Part shown: positions 31,391-39,361 of the stretch, piece by piece
Numbering within the stretch: position 1 is the first letter of the stretch
Layout of the letters: each line of letters begins with the position of its first letter
Origin: Streptomyces griseofuscus
GTDB taxonomy: Bacteria > Actinomycetota > Actinomycetes > Streptomycetales > Streptomycetaceae
Direction: 5' to 3'
Assembly: GCF_014673495.1 (NCBI RefSeq)
Contig: NZ_CP051006.1
Coordinates: 6,785,501-6,849,500, forward strand
DNA: 64,000 nucleotides
Program-made: the position numbers and the translations under genes
Notes under the pieces: model-generated
The model's input: the letters and a program-made list of their open reading frames with translations, nothing else
What the model was told of the DNA's origin: nothing
The model's database searches: none

Positions 31391-32211
31391 AGATCTGGCT
31401 GGACGGCGGGCTGCGGGACGCGGATTCCGCCCGGGTGTCCGTGTTCGACCACGGGCTGACCGTCGGCGACGGCATCTTCGAGACGGTCAAGGCGGCCGAG
31501 GGGCGTACCTTCGCGCTCACCCGGCACCTCGACCGGCTGACCCGCTCGGCCCGGGGCCTCGGGCTGCCCGACCCCGACCACGACGAGATCCGCGAGGCGT
31601 GCGCCGCCGTGCTCGCGGCCAACCCGATGCCGCTCGGCCGGCTGCGGATCACCTACACCGGCGGCCACGGCCCGCTCGGCTCCGACCGCGGCGAGCACGG
31701 CCCGACCCTGGTGGTCGCCCTCGGCGAGACCGCCCGCCGGCCCGACAGCACGGCCGTGATCACCGTGCCCTGGACCCGTAACGAGCGCGGCGCCCTGACC
31801 GGCCTGAAGACCACCTCGTACGCCGAGAACGTCGTCGCCCTCGCCCGCGCCCACGAACGGGGCGCCTCCGAGGCCCTGTTCGCCAACACGGTCGACCAAC
31901 TGTGCGAGGGCACCGGCTCGAACGTCTTCGTCGTCCTGAACGGCGAGATCCACACCCCGCCGGTCTCCTCCGGCTGCCTCCCCGGCATCACCCGCGCCCT
32001 CGCCGTCGAATGGACCGGCGCCACGGAGACCGACCTCCCGCTCGACGTGCTGGACCGCGCCGACGAGATCTTCCTGACCTCCACCCTGCGCGACATCCAG
32101 GCCGTGCACCGGGTGGACGACCGCGAACTCCCGGGCGCGCCGGGCCCGGTGACCGCCAAGGCGATGCGGATCTTCGAGGAGCGCTCGGGGCAGGACCTCG
32201 ACCCGCGCTGA
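31387..32211 (+). CDS. pabC: Class IV aminotransferase, aminodeoxychorismate lyase-like
   Basis: A 274-residue PLP enzyme of fold type IV. The start MKIWLDGGL leads to VFDHGLTVGDGIFETVKA, and the PLP lysine is in LTGLKTTSYAENV near residues 138-150. The GTGSNVFVV phosphate-binding loop and EIFLTSTLRDIQ follow. Next to a pabB-like gene it most likely removes pyruvate from aminodeoxychorismate to give p-aminobenzoate; a branched-chain or D-amino-acid aminotransferase role is the alternative. Start ATG 31387 overlaps the pabB stop (ATGA). Confidence 0.87.
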   Translation: MKIWLDGGLRDADSARVSVFDHGLTVGDGIFETVKAAEGRTFALTRHLDRLTRSARGLGLPDPDHDEIREACAAVLAANPMPLGRLRITYTGGHGPLGSDRGEHGPTLVVALGETARRPDSTAVITVPWTRNERGALTGLKTTSYAENVVALARAHERGASEALFANTVDQLCEGTGSNVFVVLNGEIHTPPVSSGCLPGITRALAVEWTGATETDLPLDVLDRADEIFLTSTLRDIQAVHRVDDRELPGAPGPVTAKAMRIFEERSGQDLDPR

Positions 32212-32229
32212 CGCGCCGCCCGTTTCACC

Positions 32230-32258
32230 GGCCCGGGCCGCACCCCGCTGCCCGGGCC
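32230..32258 (+). terminator. Hairpin after pabC
   Basis: GGCCCGGGC (32230-32238) and GCCCGGGCC (32250-32258) pair around an 11-base loop, 19 bp after the stop. Confidence 0.5.
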
Positions 32259-32370
32259 GCGCCCTGTCGGCTGGGCCGCCCTCCGTCGCCCGGGTCGGCA
32301 CCCGGCGAACCGGCCGAACCGGCTGACCCGGCCCGTGCCGTGGGCGGAACGCGTGGGTAGAACAGGGGTG

Positions 32371-33198
32371 ATGACCACGACCCTGCGGCCGGCCGAGCCG
32401 CTTCAGCAGCATCCCGACGGCACGCGCTCGCGCCGCTACCAGGTGTGCGTGAACAGCCGTCCCGTCGGCGAGATCCGCCTCGGCACCTCGCCGACCCTCG
32501 GGGACACGGTGGGCCGCATCGACGAGCTGACGATCGCCGACGGGGACCGCCGCCGCGGCCGGGGGACGGTCGCCGCGCTCGCCGCGGAGGAGGTGGCGCG
32601 CGGCTGGGGCTGCCGGCAGATCGAGACCGTGGTGCCCGCGGCCGCAGCGGACGGCGCGCTACGGCTCTTCGACGCCCTCGGCTACACCCTTCGCAACCGG
32701 GGCATGACGAAACGCCTCGGCACCGCCCCGCCCGCGCTGCCGCCGGAGATCCGCGAACGGCCCATGACCGAGGCCGAGTTCACGCACTGGCGGGCCCGCG
32801 AGCGCGAGCGGTACACCCGCAACTGGTCCGAGCGGGGCGTGCCCGAGACCGTCGCCCGCGCCAAGGCCCACGACGACCAGGCCCGGCTGCTGCCGCACGG
32901 CCTCGCGACCGAGGGCATGCTCCTCAGCGTCCTGGAGCGGGCGGGAACCCTGGTCGGCACCCTGTGGCTGGCCCTGCGGGAGGACAGGGCGTACGTGTAC
33001 GACGTCGAGACCGTCGCGGCCGAGCGCGGCCGGGGATACGGCAGGGCCCTGATGCTCCTCGCGGAACGCCAGGCACTGGCGTCCGGCCGCCCGCTCCTCG
33101 GTCTCAACGTGTTCGCGGGCAACACCCCGGCGGAGCGGCTGTACGAGTCGCTCGGCTACGAGACGGTGACGTACTCCTTGTCGAAGCCGCTGCTGTAG
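32371..33198 (+). CDS. Double-GNAT acetyltransferase
   Basis: A 275-residue protein with two GNAT-like halves. The N half (about 18-110) has IDELTIADGDRRRGRGTVAALAAEEV, an RRGRGT acetyl-CoA loop, then LFDALGYTLRNRGMTKRL. The C half (about 120-275) has VYDVETVAAERGRGYGRALM (loop RGRGYG) and NTPAERLYESLGYETVTYS. Tandem GNATs often keep only one active half; here both loops look intact. Substrate unknown. ATG 32371 follows TAGAAC (32358-32363) by 7 bases, suggesting a leaderless mRNA. Converges with the DsbA-like gene. Confidence 0.82.
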   Translation: MTTTLRPAEPLQQHPDGTRSRRYQVCVNSRPVGEIRLGTSPTLGDTVGRIDELTIADGDRRRGRGTVAALAAEEVARGWGCRQIETVVPAAAADGALRLFDALGYTLRNRGMTKRLGTAPPALPPEIRERPMTEAEFTHWRARERERYTRNWSERGVPETVARAKAHDDQARLLPHGLATEGMLLSVLERAGTLVGTLWLALREDRAYVYDVETVAAERGRGYGRALMLLAERQALASGRPLLGLNVFAGNTPAERLYESLGYETVTYSLSKPLL

Positions 33199-33246
33199 GC
33201 GGGGCGGCGCCGCATGATGCCGCCCGACCCGCGGGACCCGGCGGCC

Positions 33247-33771
33247 TCAGCCCTCCTGCTCGCCCAGCAGCCGGTCCGCGATCTCCTCGATCCGGGAGCG
33301 CAGCCCCTCCTGGCTCTTGCCGCCGTCCAGTCGCTCGCCGCCGATGACGTACGTCGGGGTGCCGGTCACACCGATCGCCTTGCCCTCGGCCTGGTCGGCG
33401 TCGACGATCAGGATGTGCCGGCCGTCGATCAGCGCGGTGTCGAATTCCTCGGCGTCCAGGCCGAGTTCACGGGCCACCTCGACCAGCAGGGGTTCTCCCG
33501 TACGGCCCAGCTCGTCGACCCGCGCCAGGACGGCCTCCACGTACGGCCAGCCGTCGCCCTGCGCCAGCGCCTCCTCGACGGCCTGCGCGGCGGCGAAGGC
33601 GTGCTGGTGCCGCTCCAGCGGGAAGTGCCGCAGCCGTACGTCCAGCCGGTCGCCGTAACGGGCACGCAGGGCGCGCACGTCGTCGAGGGCGGTACGGCAG
33701 TCGGGGCACTGGAGTTCGCACCAGACGTCGAGGACGACGGCGTCGGGGCGCACGGGGGAGGAGTCGCTCAT
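33247..33771 (-). CDS. DsbA-family thioredoxin-fold protein
   Basis: A 174-residue thioredoxin-fold protein. The active site is in WCELQCPDCRTAL (CPDC, about residues 22-25) and the cis-Pro loop is GVTGTPTYVIGGERLDG. The helical insertion (HQHAFAAAQAVEEALAQG) is typical of DsbA/FrnE-like oxidoreductases. There is no signal peptide, so it should act in the cytoplasm as a disulfide oxidoreductase or thiol isomerase. It is alone on the minus strand, convergent with the double-GNAT gene. Confidence 0.85.
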   Translation of the reverse strand: MSDSSPVRPDAVVLDVWCELQCPDCRTALDDVRALRARYGDRLDVRLRHFPLERHQHAFAAAQAVEEALAQGDGWPYVEAVLARVDELGRTGEPLLVEVARELGLDAEEFDTALIDGRHILIVDADQAEGKAIGVTGTPTYVIGGERLDGGKSQEGLRSRIEEIADRLLGEQEG

Positions 33772-34052
33772 ACGCCCCAGTCTTCCAGGCCGGCCACGAC
33801 CACCCCAATCCGGACCTGCCCCGGGTCCGCGGCGCCCTGTAGGGGTTCGGCGTCGCCGCCCCCTTCGCGTGCCCCGCCGCCGGCACCCGAGGAGGAGACG
33901 ACCCGGAGATCACCCTGATCTGTGGCCGGGACCATGGCCCCGCACGGGCCGGGCGGTGCAGGATGGAAGGGACGAAGCGCACGTCGGCGGTGCCGCGGTG
34001 CCGCTTCCGCGGTGTGTGCCCGCCACCCGACCGAGCCCGCCTGGAGGACCGG

Positions 34053-34493
34053 ATGATCGCCGAGACAGTCTGCTCCGCCGTGTCCGCGGCGGGCCTGGGA
34101 ATCGCGGTGGTCACGGCCTACCGCAGACGCTTCCTGGCGGCGGCCCGCATCGCGGCCTACTCGCTGGTGCCGGTCGGCCTGGTGATGACCGGCGTCGTGG
34201 GCTGGCTCTCGGACACCGCCCTCAGCCCCACCGCCTGGGCCGGCTTCGGCGTGCTGGCCGGGGCCTGGCTGCTGTTCGCCACCACCCGCGCGGTGGAGCG
34301 CCGCAGGACCGGCGCGGGCGCGGACGCGGCGACCGACACCGGGTCGATACGCCCGGGCACCACCGCACCCGCCTCCTCCACCCCGGCCCTGCGCCAGAGT
34401 CAGGGCAAGGGACAGGGACAACAGGGCAAGCGCCCGGCGTCCGGCGACGACTTCAGCGACATCGAGGCGATCCTCAAGAAGCACGGCATATGA
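34053..34493 (+). CDS. Two-helix membrane protein with conserved acidic tail, unknown
   Basis: A 146-residue protein. Two or three hydrophobic segments (about residues 2-20, 31-52 and 58-78) are followed by a Thr/Ser/Gln-rich linker (RQSQGKGQGQQGKRP) and a terminal DDFSDIEAILKKHGI helix that looks like a conserved docking peptide. ATG 34053 has CTGGAGGACC upstream; a CAGGAT -10-like box is at 33959-33964. I do not know its function; the pattern suggests a membrane anchor presenting a C-terminal peptide in the cytoplasm. Confidence 0.65.
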   Translation: MIAETVCSAVSAAGLGIAVVTAYRRRFLAAARIAAYSLVPVGLVMTGVVGWLSDTALSPTAWAGFGVLAGAWLLFATTRAVERRRTGAGADAATDTGSIRPGTTAPASSTPALRQSQGKGQGQQGKRPASGDDFSDIEAILKKHGI

Positions 34494-34657
34494 CAGTCAC
34501 ATGACTTGCCGGATCGTCACAGTGAGTCCGCGGACGTCCTGATTCGTTCACCAGCCGAAGCGAGCCGGAAGCAAGATCATGGGATTCGGCGAACTCTCGC
34601 AAGATCGTGCGTCTTGATCGCTTACGGGGTTCCCGGTAGGCCATCATCAGCCGCGAG

Positions 34658-34810
34658 ATGCTGGATACGACACAGAGCGAGGCCGCGCCGCCGAAGGACG
34701 AGCCGCGCGGGTGCCTCTTCGCCCTCTCCCAGCCACCGCTGATGATCTTCCTTGCGGTGATTGGGTGTCTGATCCTCATGGCGGCGCTGCACGATCTGCT
34801 GTTGCTGTGA
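34658..34810 (+). CDS. 50-residue membrane peptide, unknown function
   Basis: ATG 34658 to TGA 34808-34810. The N-terminal half is charged and Pro-rich (TTQSEAAPPKDEPRG). The C-terminal half is one hydrophobic helix running to the end (LMIFLAVIGCLILMAAL, then HDLLLL), the layout of a tail-anchored or N-in micro-protein. An in-frame TAG lies six codons before the ATG, so this is the only start. The ribosome site is weak. The helix next to a Pro-rich cytoplasmic part resembles other actinobacterial membrane micro-proteins; no function can be given. Confidence 0.55.
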   Translation: MLDTTQSEAAPPKDEPRGCLFALSQPPLMIFLAVIGCLILMAALHDLLLL

Positions 34811-34923
34811 GCCGTACACGTCCGTCCCGGCGCCACCCGCCGGGACCGACGTCGCCCGCGGACCGCGACCGCCGTCCACAGGGGCGCCGGCCCGGCCGGA
34901 TTCACCCGCCCGGACCACAGAGG

Positions 34924-35484
34924 TCAGCCGGTCGCTTCCTTCCGGCGCGCCCGGTAGGCGGCCACGTGCAGACGGTTGCCGCAGGTGCGGCTGTCGCAGT
35001 AGCGGCGGGAGCGATTGCGGGAGAGGTCCACGAAGGCGCGGCGGCAGTCCGGGGCCTCGCAGCGGCGCAGCCGCTCCTCCTCACCGGCGACGACGAAGAA
35101 GGCCAGGGCCATCCCGCAGTCGGCCGCGAGGTGGTCGGCCACGGAGGAACCCGGGGCGTAGTAGTGGACATGCCAGTCGTAGCCGTCGTGATCGGTCAGC
35201 CGCGGGGTGGTGCTCGCCGCCGCGACCAGCTCGTTGATCAGCCCGGCGGCGCTTCTGGCGTCCGGGGCCGCGAAGATCGCCGCGAACCGCGCCCGGACCG
35301 CCCGCACGGCCGAGAGATCGGCGGAGGACACCACGCCGACATCGCTGACCTCGTGGTTTCGTACGAATTCCGCGAGGGCCGGGACATCGGGCAGCCCCTC
35401 CGGCGCCGTCTCGTCCTCCGGCGCGGTGTTCACCAGGTCCACCACGGTGTCGAGGGCGCACCGGGTGTCATGGGTGATCAGCAC
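34924..35484 (-). CDS. CGNR zinc-finger (ABATE-domain) regulator
   Basis: A 186-residue putative DNA-binding regulator. The N-terminal ABATE domain (LITHDTRCALDTVVDLVNT...) is followed by a C-terminal CGNR zinc finger: RRCEAPDCRRAFVDLSRN then RRYCDSRTCGNRLHVAAYR, with four Cys and the CGNR box at about residues 166-169. GTG 35484 was chosen because GGGAG lies about 8 bases upstream and family members begin at this point. Same strand as ssgB, 309 bp downstream of it, with a 16-bp palindrome in the gap that may be its operator. Confidence 0.85.
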   Translation of the reverse strand: MLITHDTRCALDTVVDLVNTAPEDETAPEGLPDVPALAEFVRNHEVSDVGVVSSADLSAVRAVRARFAAIFAAPDARSAAGLINELVAAASTTPRLTDHDGYDWHVHYYAPGSSVADHLAADCGMALAFFVVAGEEERLRRCEAPDCRRAFVDLSRNRSRRYCDSRTCGNRLHVAAYRARRKEATG

Positions 35485-35793
35485 GTTTCGCTCCCTGGCC
35501 TGGGGGTCGGGCAGGCGCCCGCCGATGCTGGCCGATGGTAGCGACAACGCGCCCGCCGCACGGGCCTTGTCCAGCCCCGACTGCCGGTGGAACGCCGCCG
35601 GGGCCCCGGGGGTTCCCGGAAGTCGCCGTACGCCCGCTCCGGGCCGCCGGGGCGCGGTACGCGCAGGCGCGCGGACGGACCGACGCCGTTCCGTGAGCGC
35701 TCACGGTGACGGCGCCGGCCCGTGCCGTATGCGGTTGTCCTGGCCCGCGCCGTCTCCCCGAGTGGACGGCGCCGGGCTGCTCAGAAGGGCGGG
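35485..35793. other. Region between ssgB and the CGNR gene
   Basis: 309 bp without an ORF that I believe. It holds a hairpin (GACGGCGCCGGCCC 35708-35721 with GGCCCGCGCCGTC 35742-35754, one bulge) able to end ssgB transcription, and the perfect palindrome CCGTGAGCGCTCACGG. Confidence 0.55.
35691..35706. promoter_or_regulatory. Perfect 16-bp palindrome, possible operator
   Basis: CCGTGAGCGCTCACGG reads the same on both strands with no spacer, so it is unlikely to form a terminator loop. It lies 207 bp upstream of the CGNR regulator start and resembles a dimer-protein operator. Confidence 0.4.
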
Positions 35794-36207
35794 CTAGCTT
35801 TCCGCCAGGATGTGGGAGAGCTCCTGGTCCAGATCGAAGTGCCGGTGCTCCGTGCCGGGCGGCACGGCGGCGTCGGTTCGCTTCAGGAAGGACTCGAGGG
35901 CCCGTGCGGGCGCCTCGAGCAGGGCCTCCCCCTCAGGGGAGCTGAGGGCGATGCAGACAACGCCCTGACCGTGGCTGCGGGACGGCCAGACGCGGACGTC
36001 TCCGGTTCCGGTGGGCCTATGCAGCCCCTCGGCGAGAAGGTCGCGGGCGAACACCCACTCGACGGTCTCCTCGGCTCCGGTGTGGAAGGTGGCGTGCACG
36101 GCGTAGGGGTCGGCCGTGTCGTACCGCAGGCCTGCGGGGACAGGCAGGGAGGACTCGCTCGACACAACGAGGCGCAGGTGCAGCTCGCAGCTGACCGTGG
36201 TGTTCAT
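35794..36207 (-). CDS. ssgB: Sporulation-specific SsgA-like protein SsgB
   Basis: A 137-residue SALP protein, exactly the SsgB length. It begins MNTTVSCELHLRLVVSSESS and has YDTADPYAVHATFHTG, VEWVFARDLLAEGL and the C-terminal FDLDQELSHILAES. SsgB is nearly invariant in Streptomyces and recruits FtsZ to future septum sites in aerial hyphae with SsgA. ATG 36207 is the known start; an upstream in-frame ATG at 36273 would add a basic extension. Its upstream region faces the PGPGW membrane-protein gene (190 bp, divergent). Confidence 0.95.
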   Translation of the reverse strand: MNTTVSCELHLRLVVSSESSLPVPAGLRYDTADPYAVHATFHTGAEETVEWVFARDLLAEGLHRPTGTGDVRVWPSRSHGQGVVCIALSSPEGEALLEAPARALESFLKRTDAAVPPGTEHRHFDLDQELSHILAES

Positions 36208-36397
36208 AAGCGCCAGGGCCTTTCGCTCAGTGTGCGCTCGGGGATTCGCACGTCGGCGAAATCGACATGCCACCTACGGTGCCGTTGTAAACCCCTCTGA
36301 GGGTTTTGCGTATGTTTACGACACTCTTCCGGCCGAGAACTCGTACCGGATCTACGACCATTCCAGTGATGTGAATCACTCGGGTAGCGTTGTCGGT

Positions 36398-36793
36398 ATG
36401 AATACGGGGAGTGACCACTCTGGGCTCGGGTCCCGCGCGCCGGAATTCATCAAGGCGCGCAGCCTGCTGCACCGCGGCTGGCAGGCCGGCGTCTTCGTGA
36501 TCGGCCTCGCGGTCGTGATCGCCGGCGTCGCCATGCTCGCGCTGCCCGGACCGGGCTGGGTGGTGATCTTCGCGGGCATGGCGATCTGGGCGACCGAGTT
36601 CGTCTGGGCCCAGGTCGTGCTCCGCTGGACCAAACGCAAGGTCACCGAGGCGGCACAGCGCGCCCTGGATCCCGAGGTGCGCCGCCGCAACATCGCCCTG
36701 ACCGTGACCGGAGCGGTGATCATCGTGGTGCTGTGCACGATCTATCTGTGGCGGTTCGGACTCGTGCCGCCCTGGAAGATCAAGGGCCGGTGA
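36398..36793 (+). CDS. PGPGW-motif (TIGR02611-type) membrane protein
   Basis: A 131-residue protein with three hydrophobic segments. The segment AGVAMLALPGPGWVVIFAGM (about residues 43-62) contains the family PGPGW motif; a long amphipathic stretch (RWTKRKVTEAAQRALDPEVRRR) and a last helix follow. Function unknown. ATG 36398 is 7 bases after TAGCGT (36385-36390), so probably leaderless; a GTG at 36371 is an alternative. Divergent from ssgB, followed by tRNA-Val. Confidence 0.78.
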   Translation: MNTGSDHSGLGSRAPEFIKARSLLHRGWQAGVFVIGLAVVIAGVAMLALPGPGWVVIFAGMAIWATEFVWAQVVLRWTKRKVTEAAQRALDPEVRRRNIALTVTGAVIIVVLCTIYLWRFGLVPPWKIKGR

Positions 36794-36877
36794 GCCGCTC
36801 GTACCGCCCCGCGCGGGCACCGGCGGGCCGCTGGTCGAAGGCACCGCCTGACATGGGGTAATCTTCTTCCTGTGCCC

Positions 36878-36949
36878 GGGCGATTAGCTCAGTGGGAGAG
36901 CGCTTCGTTCACACCGAAGAGGTCACTGGTTCGAACCCAGTATCGCCCA
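36878..36949 (+). tRNA. tRNA-Val(CAC), copy 1
   Basis: 72 nt, acceptor GGGCGAT/ATCGCCC, anticodon CAC in loop TTCACAC, T-loop TTCGAAC, discriminator A; CCA not encoded. A TAATCT -10-like box is at 36859-36864. Confidence 0.95.
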
Positions 36950-36958
36950 CCCCGGACC

Positions 36959-36992
36959 GACGGCCCATCCGCGAAAGAGCGGATGGGCCGTC
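36959..36992 (+). terminator. Terminator of the first tRNA-Val(CAC)
   Basis: Perfect 14-bp stem (36959-36972/36979-36992), loop GAAAGA, starting 10 bp after the tRNA. Confidence 0.8.
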
Positions 36993-37216
36993 GTCGTATT
37001 CGTCGGCCGTGACGAACCGTCACCCGGCGGAAGAAGTTCCGGTCACACACAACTGGCCGAAACTATCCGGGATTTCCGGAAAGCTGCGGACTTTTCCGCG
37101 CGGCGCACCTGGAGCGGGGAATTCCGTGTTGTCCCAACACCGGTATGCGGTAAGCGATCTGAGCCCTCCTCAGTGTCCGGCGCGGCCGGCCGCCCGGGGG
37201 CGGGCAGACTCGGCGC

Positions 37217-37663
37217 ATGGACTGGAACCACTACCGCTTCCGCAGCCCATGGCACCTGCCCATGCCGCCGGCCGCCGTCTTCGCCGTACTGGAACGACCC
37301 GAGGACTACCCCCACTGGTGGCCCCAGGTGCGCTCGGTGACCCGGCTCGACGACGCCACCGGCATCCTCACCATTCGCTCGGCGTTGCCGTACGCCATGA
37401 CCTTCACCGCGCACGAGCGGCGCCGCGATCCGGCCGCCGGGATCCTGGAGATCGCCATGAGCGGCGACATCGAGGGCTGGGCCCGCTGGACGGTCACCGC
37501 CGCGGGCTCCGGGACGCTCGCCGTCTACGAGCAGGAGGTCGACGTCCGCAAGCCCCTGCTCCGGCGGCTGGCCGTGCCGGGCCGCGCGGTCTTCCGTGCC
37601 AACCACCGCCTGATGATGCGTGCCGGACGGCGCGGACTGCTGCGGCGGCTGCGAGCGGTTTGA
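37217..37663 (+). CDS. SRPBCC (polyketide cyclase/dehydrase-like) family protein
   Basis: A 148-residue START-like helix-grip protein. It starts DWNHYRFRSPWHLPMPPAAVFAVLE, has DYPHWWPQVRSVTRL (the usual xYxxWWPxV helix end), DIEGWARWTV and YEQEVDVRKPLLRRL. Such proteins bind hydrophobic ligands or lipids. ATG 37217 follows CAGACT (37205-37210) by 6 bases: leaderless. It is the only gene between two identical tRNA-Val genes. Confidence 0.8.
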   Translation: MDWNHYRFRSPWHLPMPPAAVFAVLERPEDYPHWWPQVRSVTRLDDATGILTIRSALPYAMTFTAHERRRDPAAGILEIAMSGDIEGWARWTVTAAGSGTLAVYEQEVDVRKPLLRRLAVPGRAVFRANHRLMMRAGRRGLLRRLRAV

Positions 37664-37689
37664 AGGATCGGCGTCGGGACCTGTATTGT
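37660..37689 (+). promoter_or_regulatory. Promoter of the second tRNA-Val(CAC)
   Basis: TTGAAG (37660-37665), an 18-bp spacer and TATTGT (37684-37689), 13 bp before the tRNA. The -35 overlaps the end of the SRPBCC gene. Confidence 0.6.
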
Positions 37690-37702
37690 TCAGTGCGTTC
37701 CC

Positions 37703-37774
37703 GGGCGATTAGCTCAGTGGGAGAGCGCTTCGTTCACACCGAAGAGGTCACTGGTTCGAACCCAGTATCGCCCA
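37703..37774 (+). tRNA. tRNA-Val(CAC), copy 2
   Basis: Identical in all 72 nt to the copy at 36878, and with it forms a direct repeat of about 77 bp separated by about 750 bp. Anticodon CAC, discriminator A. Confidence 0.95.
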
Positions 37775-37779
37775 CCGGG

Positions 37780-37815
37780 AAAGAGCCGGTCCGCAGCAGC
37801 GGACCGGCTCTTTTT
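37780..37815 (+). terminator. Intrinsic terminator of the second tRNA-Val(CAC)
   Basis: 15-bp stem (37780-37794/37799-37813), loop AGCA, ending in a TTTTT tract. The sequence is unrelated to the terminator of copy 1. Confidence 0.85.
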
Positions 37816-37919
37816 GCTGTCGAGGAGGGGCGGCCCGGACAACTGGGCGGCCGGGCACCGGTGATGCGCCGACGGGACCACCCGTCGCCCCCGGTACCGG
37901 GGGACGGCAGGATGCCGGA

Positions 37920-39200
37920 GTGACTCATCCGCTCCGGCTCCGCGACTTCCGGCTGCTCTTCGCCAGCCGCACCATGTCCACGCTCAGCGACGCCCTGGTG
38001 CCCACCGCTCTGAGCCTCGCCGTGATCGAGGTGACCGGCTCGGCGACCGCTCTGGCCGTGGTGCTCGGCTGCGCCCTGGGCGCCCGGCTGCTCGCGCTGC
38101 CCGTGGCCGGCGTCGTGGCCGACCGGTACAACACCCGCTGGGTGGCCTTCGGCGCCGACCTCACCCGGGTCGCCACCCAGGCCCTCGTCGCCGTCCAACT
38201 GATCGGCGGCCACCCCTCGATCCCGCTGATCGCCACCGCCCAGGCCGTGGCGGGGGTGGCCTCGGCCGTCAGCCTCCCCAACCTCGCACCGCTCGTCACC
38301 CGGGCCGTACCCGGCCCCGGACCGGAGCGGCAGGAGGCCAACTCACTGATGGGCGTGGCCAAGAGCATCTCCCAACTGGCAGGACCCGCCCTCGCCGGCG
38401 CGCTGATCTGGGCGCTCGGCATCGGCTGGGTCTTCGTCCTCGACTCCGCCGCCTTCGCCGTCAGCGCCACCATGCTGCTCCTCGTCCGCCTGAACCGGGA
38501 CGGGCCGCCGCCCGGCGCCCGCCGCGCGATCCTCGCCGGACTGGTCGAGGGCTGGGCCGAGGTGCGCGCCCGGGACTGGTACTGGATCAGCCTGATCGCA
38601 CACGCCACCTGGAACTTCGCCGCCAACATCCTGCTCACCCTCGGCCCGCTCGTCGCGGTCACCCGGCTCGGCGGACAGGGCACCTGGATCGCGGTGACAC
38701 AGGCCGGCGGCATCGGCCTGCTGGCCGGCTCGCTACTGGCCGGACGCGCCCGCCCCCGGCGCCCGATCCTCGCCGGCAACCTGGTCCTGGCCAGCTACGC
38801 CGTGCCCCTGACCCTCTTCGCGATCGGGGCCCCGGTGCCCGTGCTCGTGGCCGGGTACGGCGTCGCCATGGCCGGCCTCGGCTTCCTGAACCCCACCTGG
38901 CAGACCACGGTGCAGACGGCCGTCCCGCAGCGCGTGCTCGCCCGGGTCAGCTCCTATGACTGGCTGGTCTCGCTCGCCGCACAGCCCCTCGGCGTCATCC
39001 TTGCCCCGATCGCGCTGCACGCCTGGGGCGCCAGACTGCCCTTCGCGCTCACGGCCGTCCTGGTCGCCACCGTCTGCGTCGCTGCCGCACTGGCGCCCGG
39101 CGTGCGCAATCTGCGCCTCGAACAGCCCGCGGACACACCGGTCGACGGCCCCCGCTCCCTGTGCGAGCCCGCGCCGGACAAGGCGACGGGCACGGCCTGA
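37920..39200 (+). CDS. MFS transporter (12-helix, MdtH/enterobactin-exporter-like)
   Basis: A 426-residue membrane protein with about 12 hydrophobic segments. Motif A is present in degenerate form as VAGVVADRYNTR (about residues 60-71). The start LRLRDFRLLFASRTMSTLSDALVPTALSLAVIE is that of the MFS_3/transmembrane secretion-effector group, which includes siderophore and macrolide exporters. Substrate unknown. GTG 37920 follows CAGGAT (37908-37913) by 6 bases (leaderless). Converges with the exonuclease gene across 161 bp that holds no clear hairpin. Confidence 0.85.
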   Translation: MTHPLRLRDFRLLFASRTMSTLSDALVPTALSLAVIEVTGSATALAVVLGCALGARLLALPVAGVVADRYNTRWVAFGADLTRVATQALVAVQLIGGHPSIPLIATAQAVAGVASAVSLPNLAPLVTRAVPGPGPERQEANSLMGVAKSISQLAGPALAGALIWALGIGWVFVLDSAAFAVSATMLLLVRLNRDGPPPGARRAILAGLVEGWAEVRARDWYWISLIAHATWNFAANILLTLGPLVAVTRLGGQGTWIAVTQAGGIGLLAGSLLAGRARPRRPILAGNLVLASYAVPLTLFAIGAPVPVLVAGYGVAMAGLGFLNPTWQTTVQTAVPQRVLARVSSYDWLVSLAAQPLGVILAPIALHAWGARLPFALTAVLVATVCVAAALAPGVRNLRLEQPADTPVDGPRSLCEPAPDKATGTA

Positions 39201-39361
39201 CCCCTTGTCCGGGGGCCTCGCACACAGGGCGCGACACGGCCCCCGCGGTGCTCACACCACGCACACCGGCGCCGACGACACGGCCGGACTCACGCGTCGA
39301 AGCACCGAAGGCCCTGGGGTCTTTCGTCTGGATCGGCCCGGCGTGATCCACACAAGAGGCC

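Noticed and set aside
33202..33225. GGGCGGC/GCCGCCC hairpin between convergent genes
   Set aside because: A 7-bp GC stem is expected by chance at this base composition.
36875..37776. Integrated element with tRNA-derived att sites
   Set aside because: No integrase, excisionase or foreign base composition; the enclosed gene looks native.
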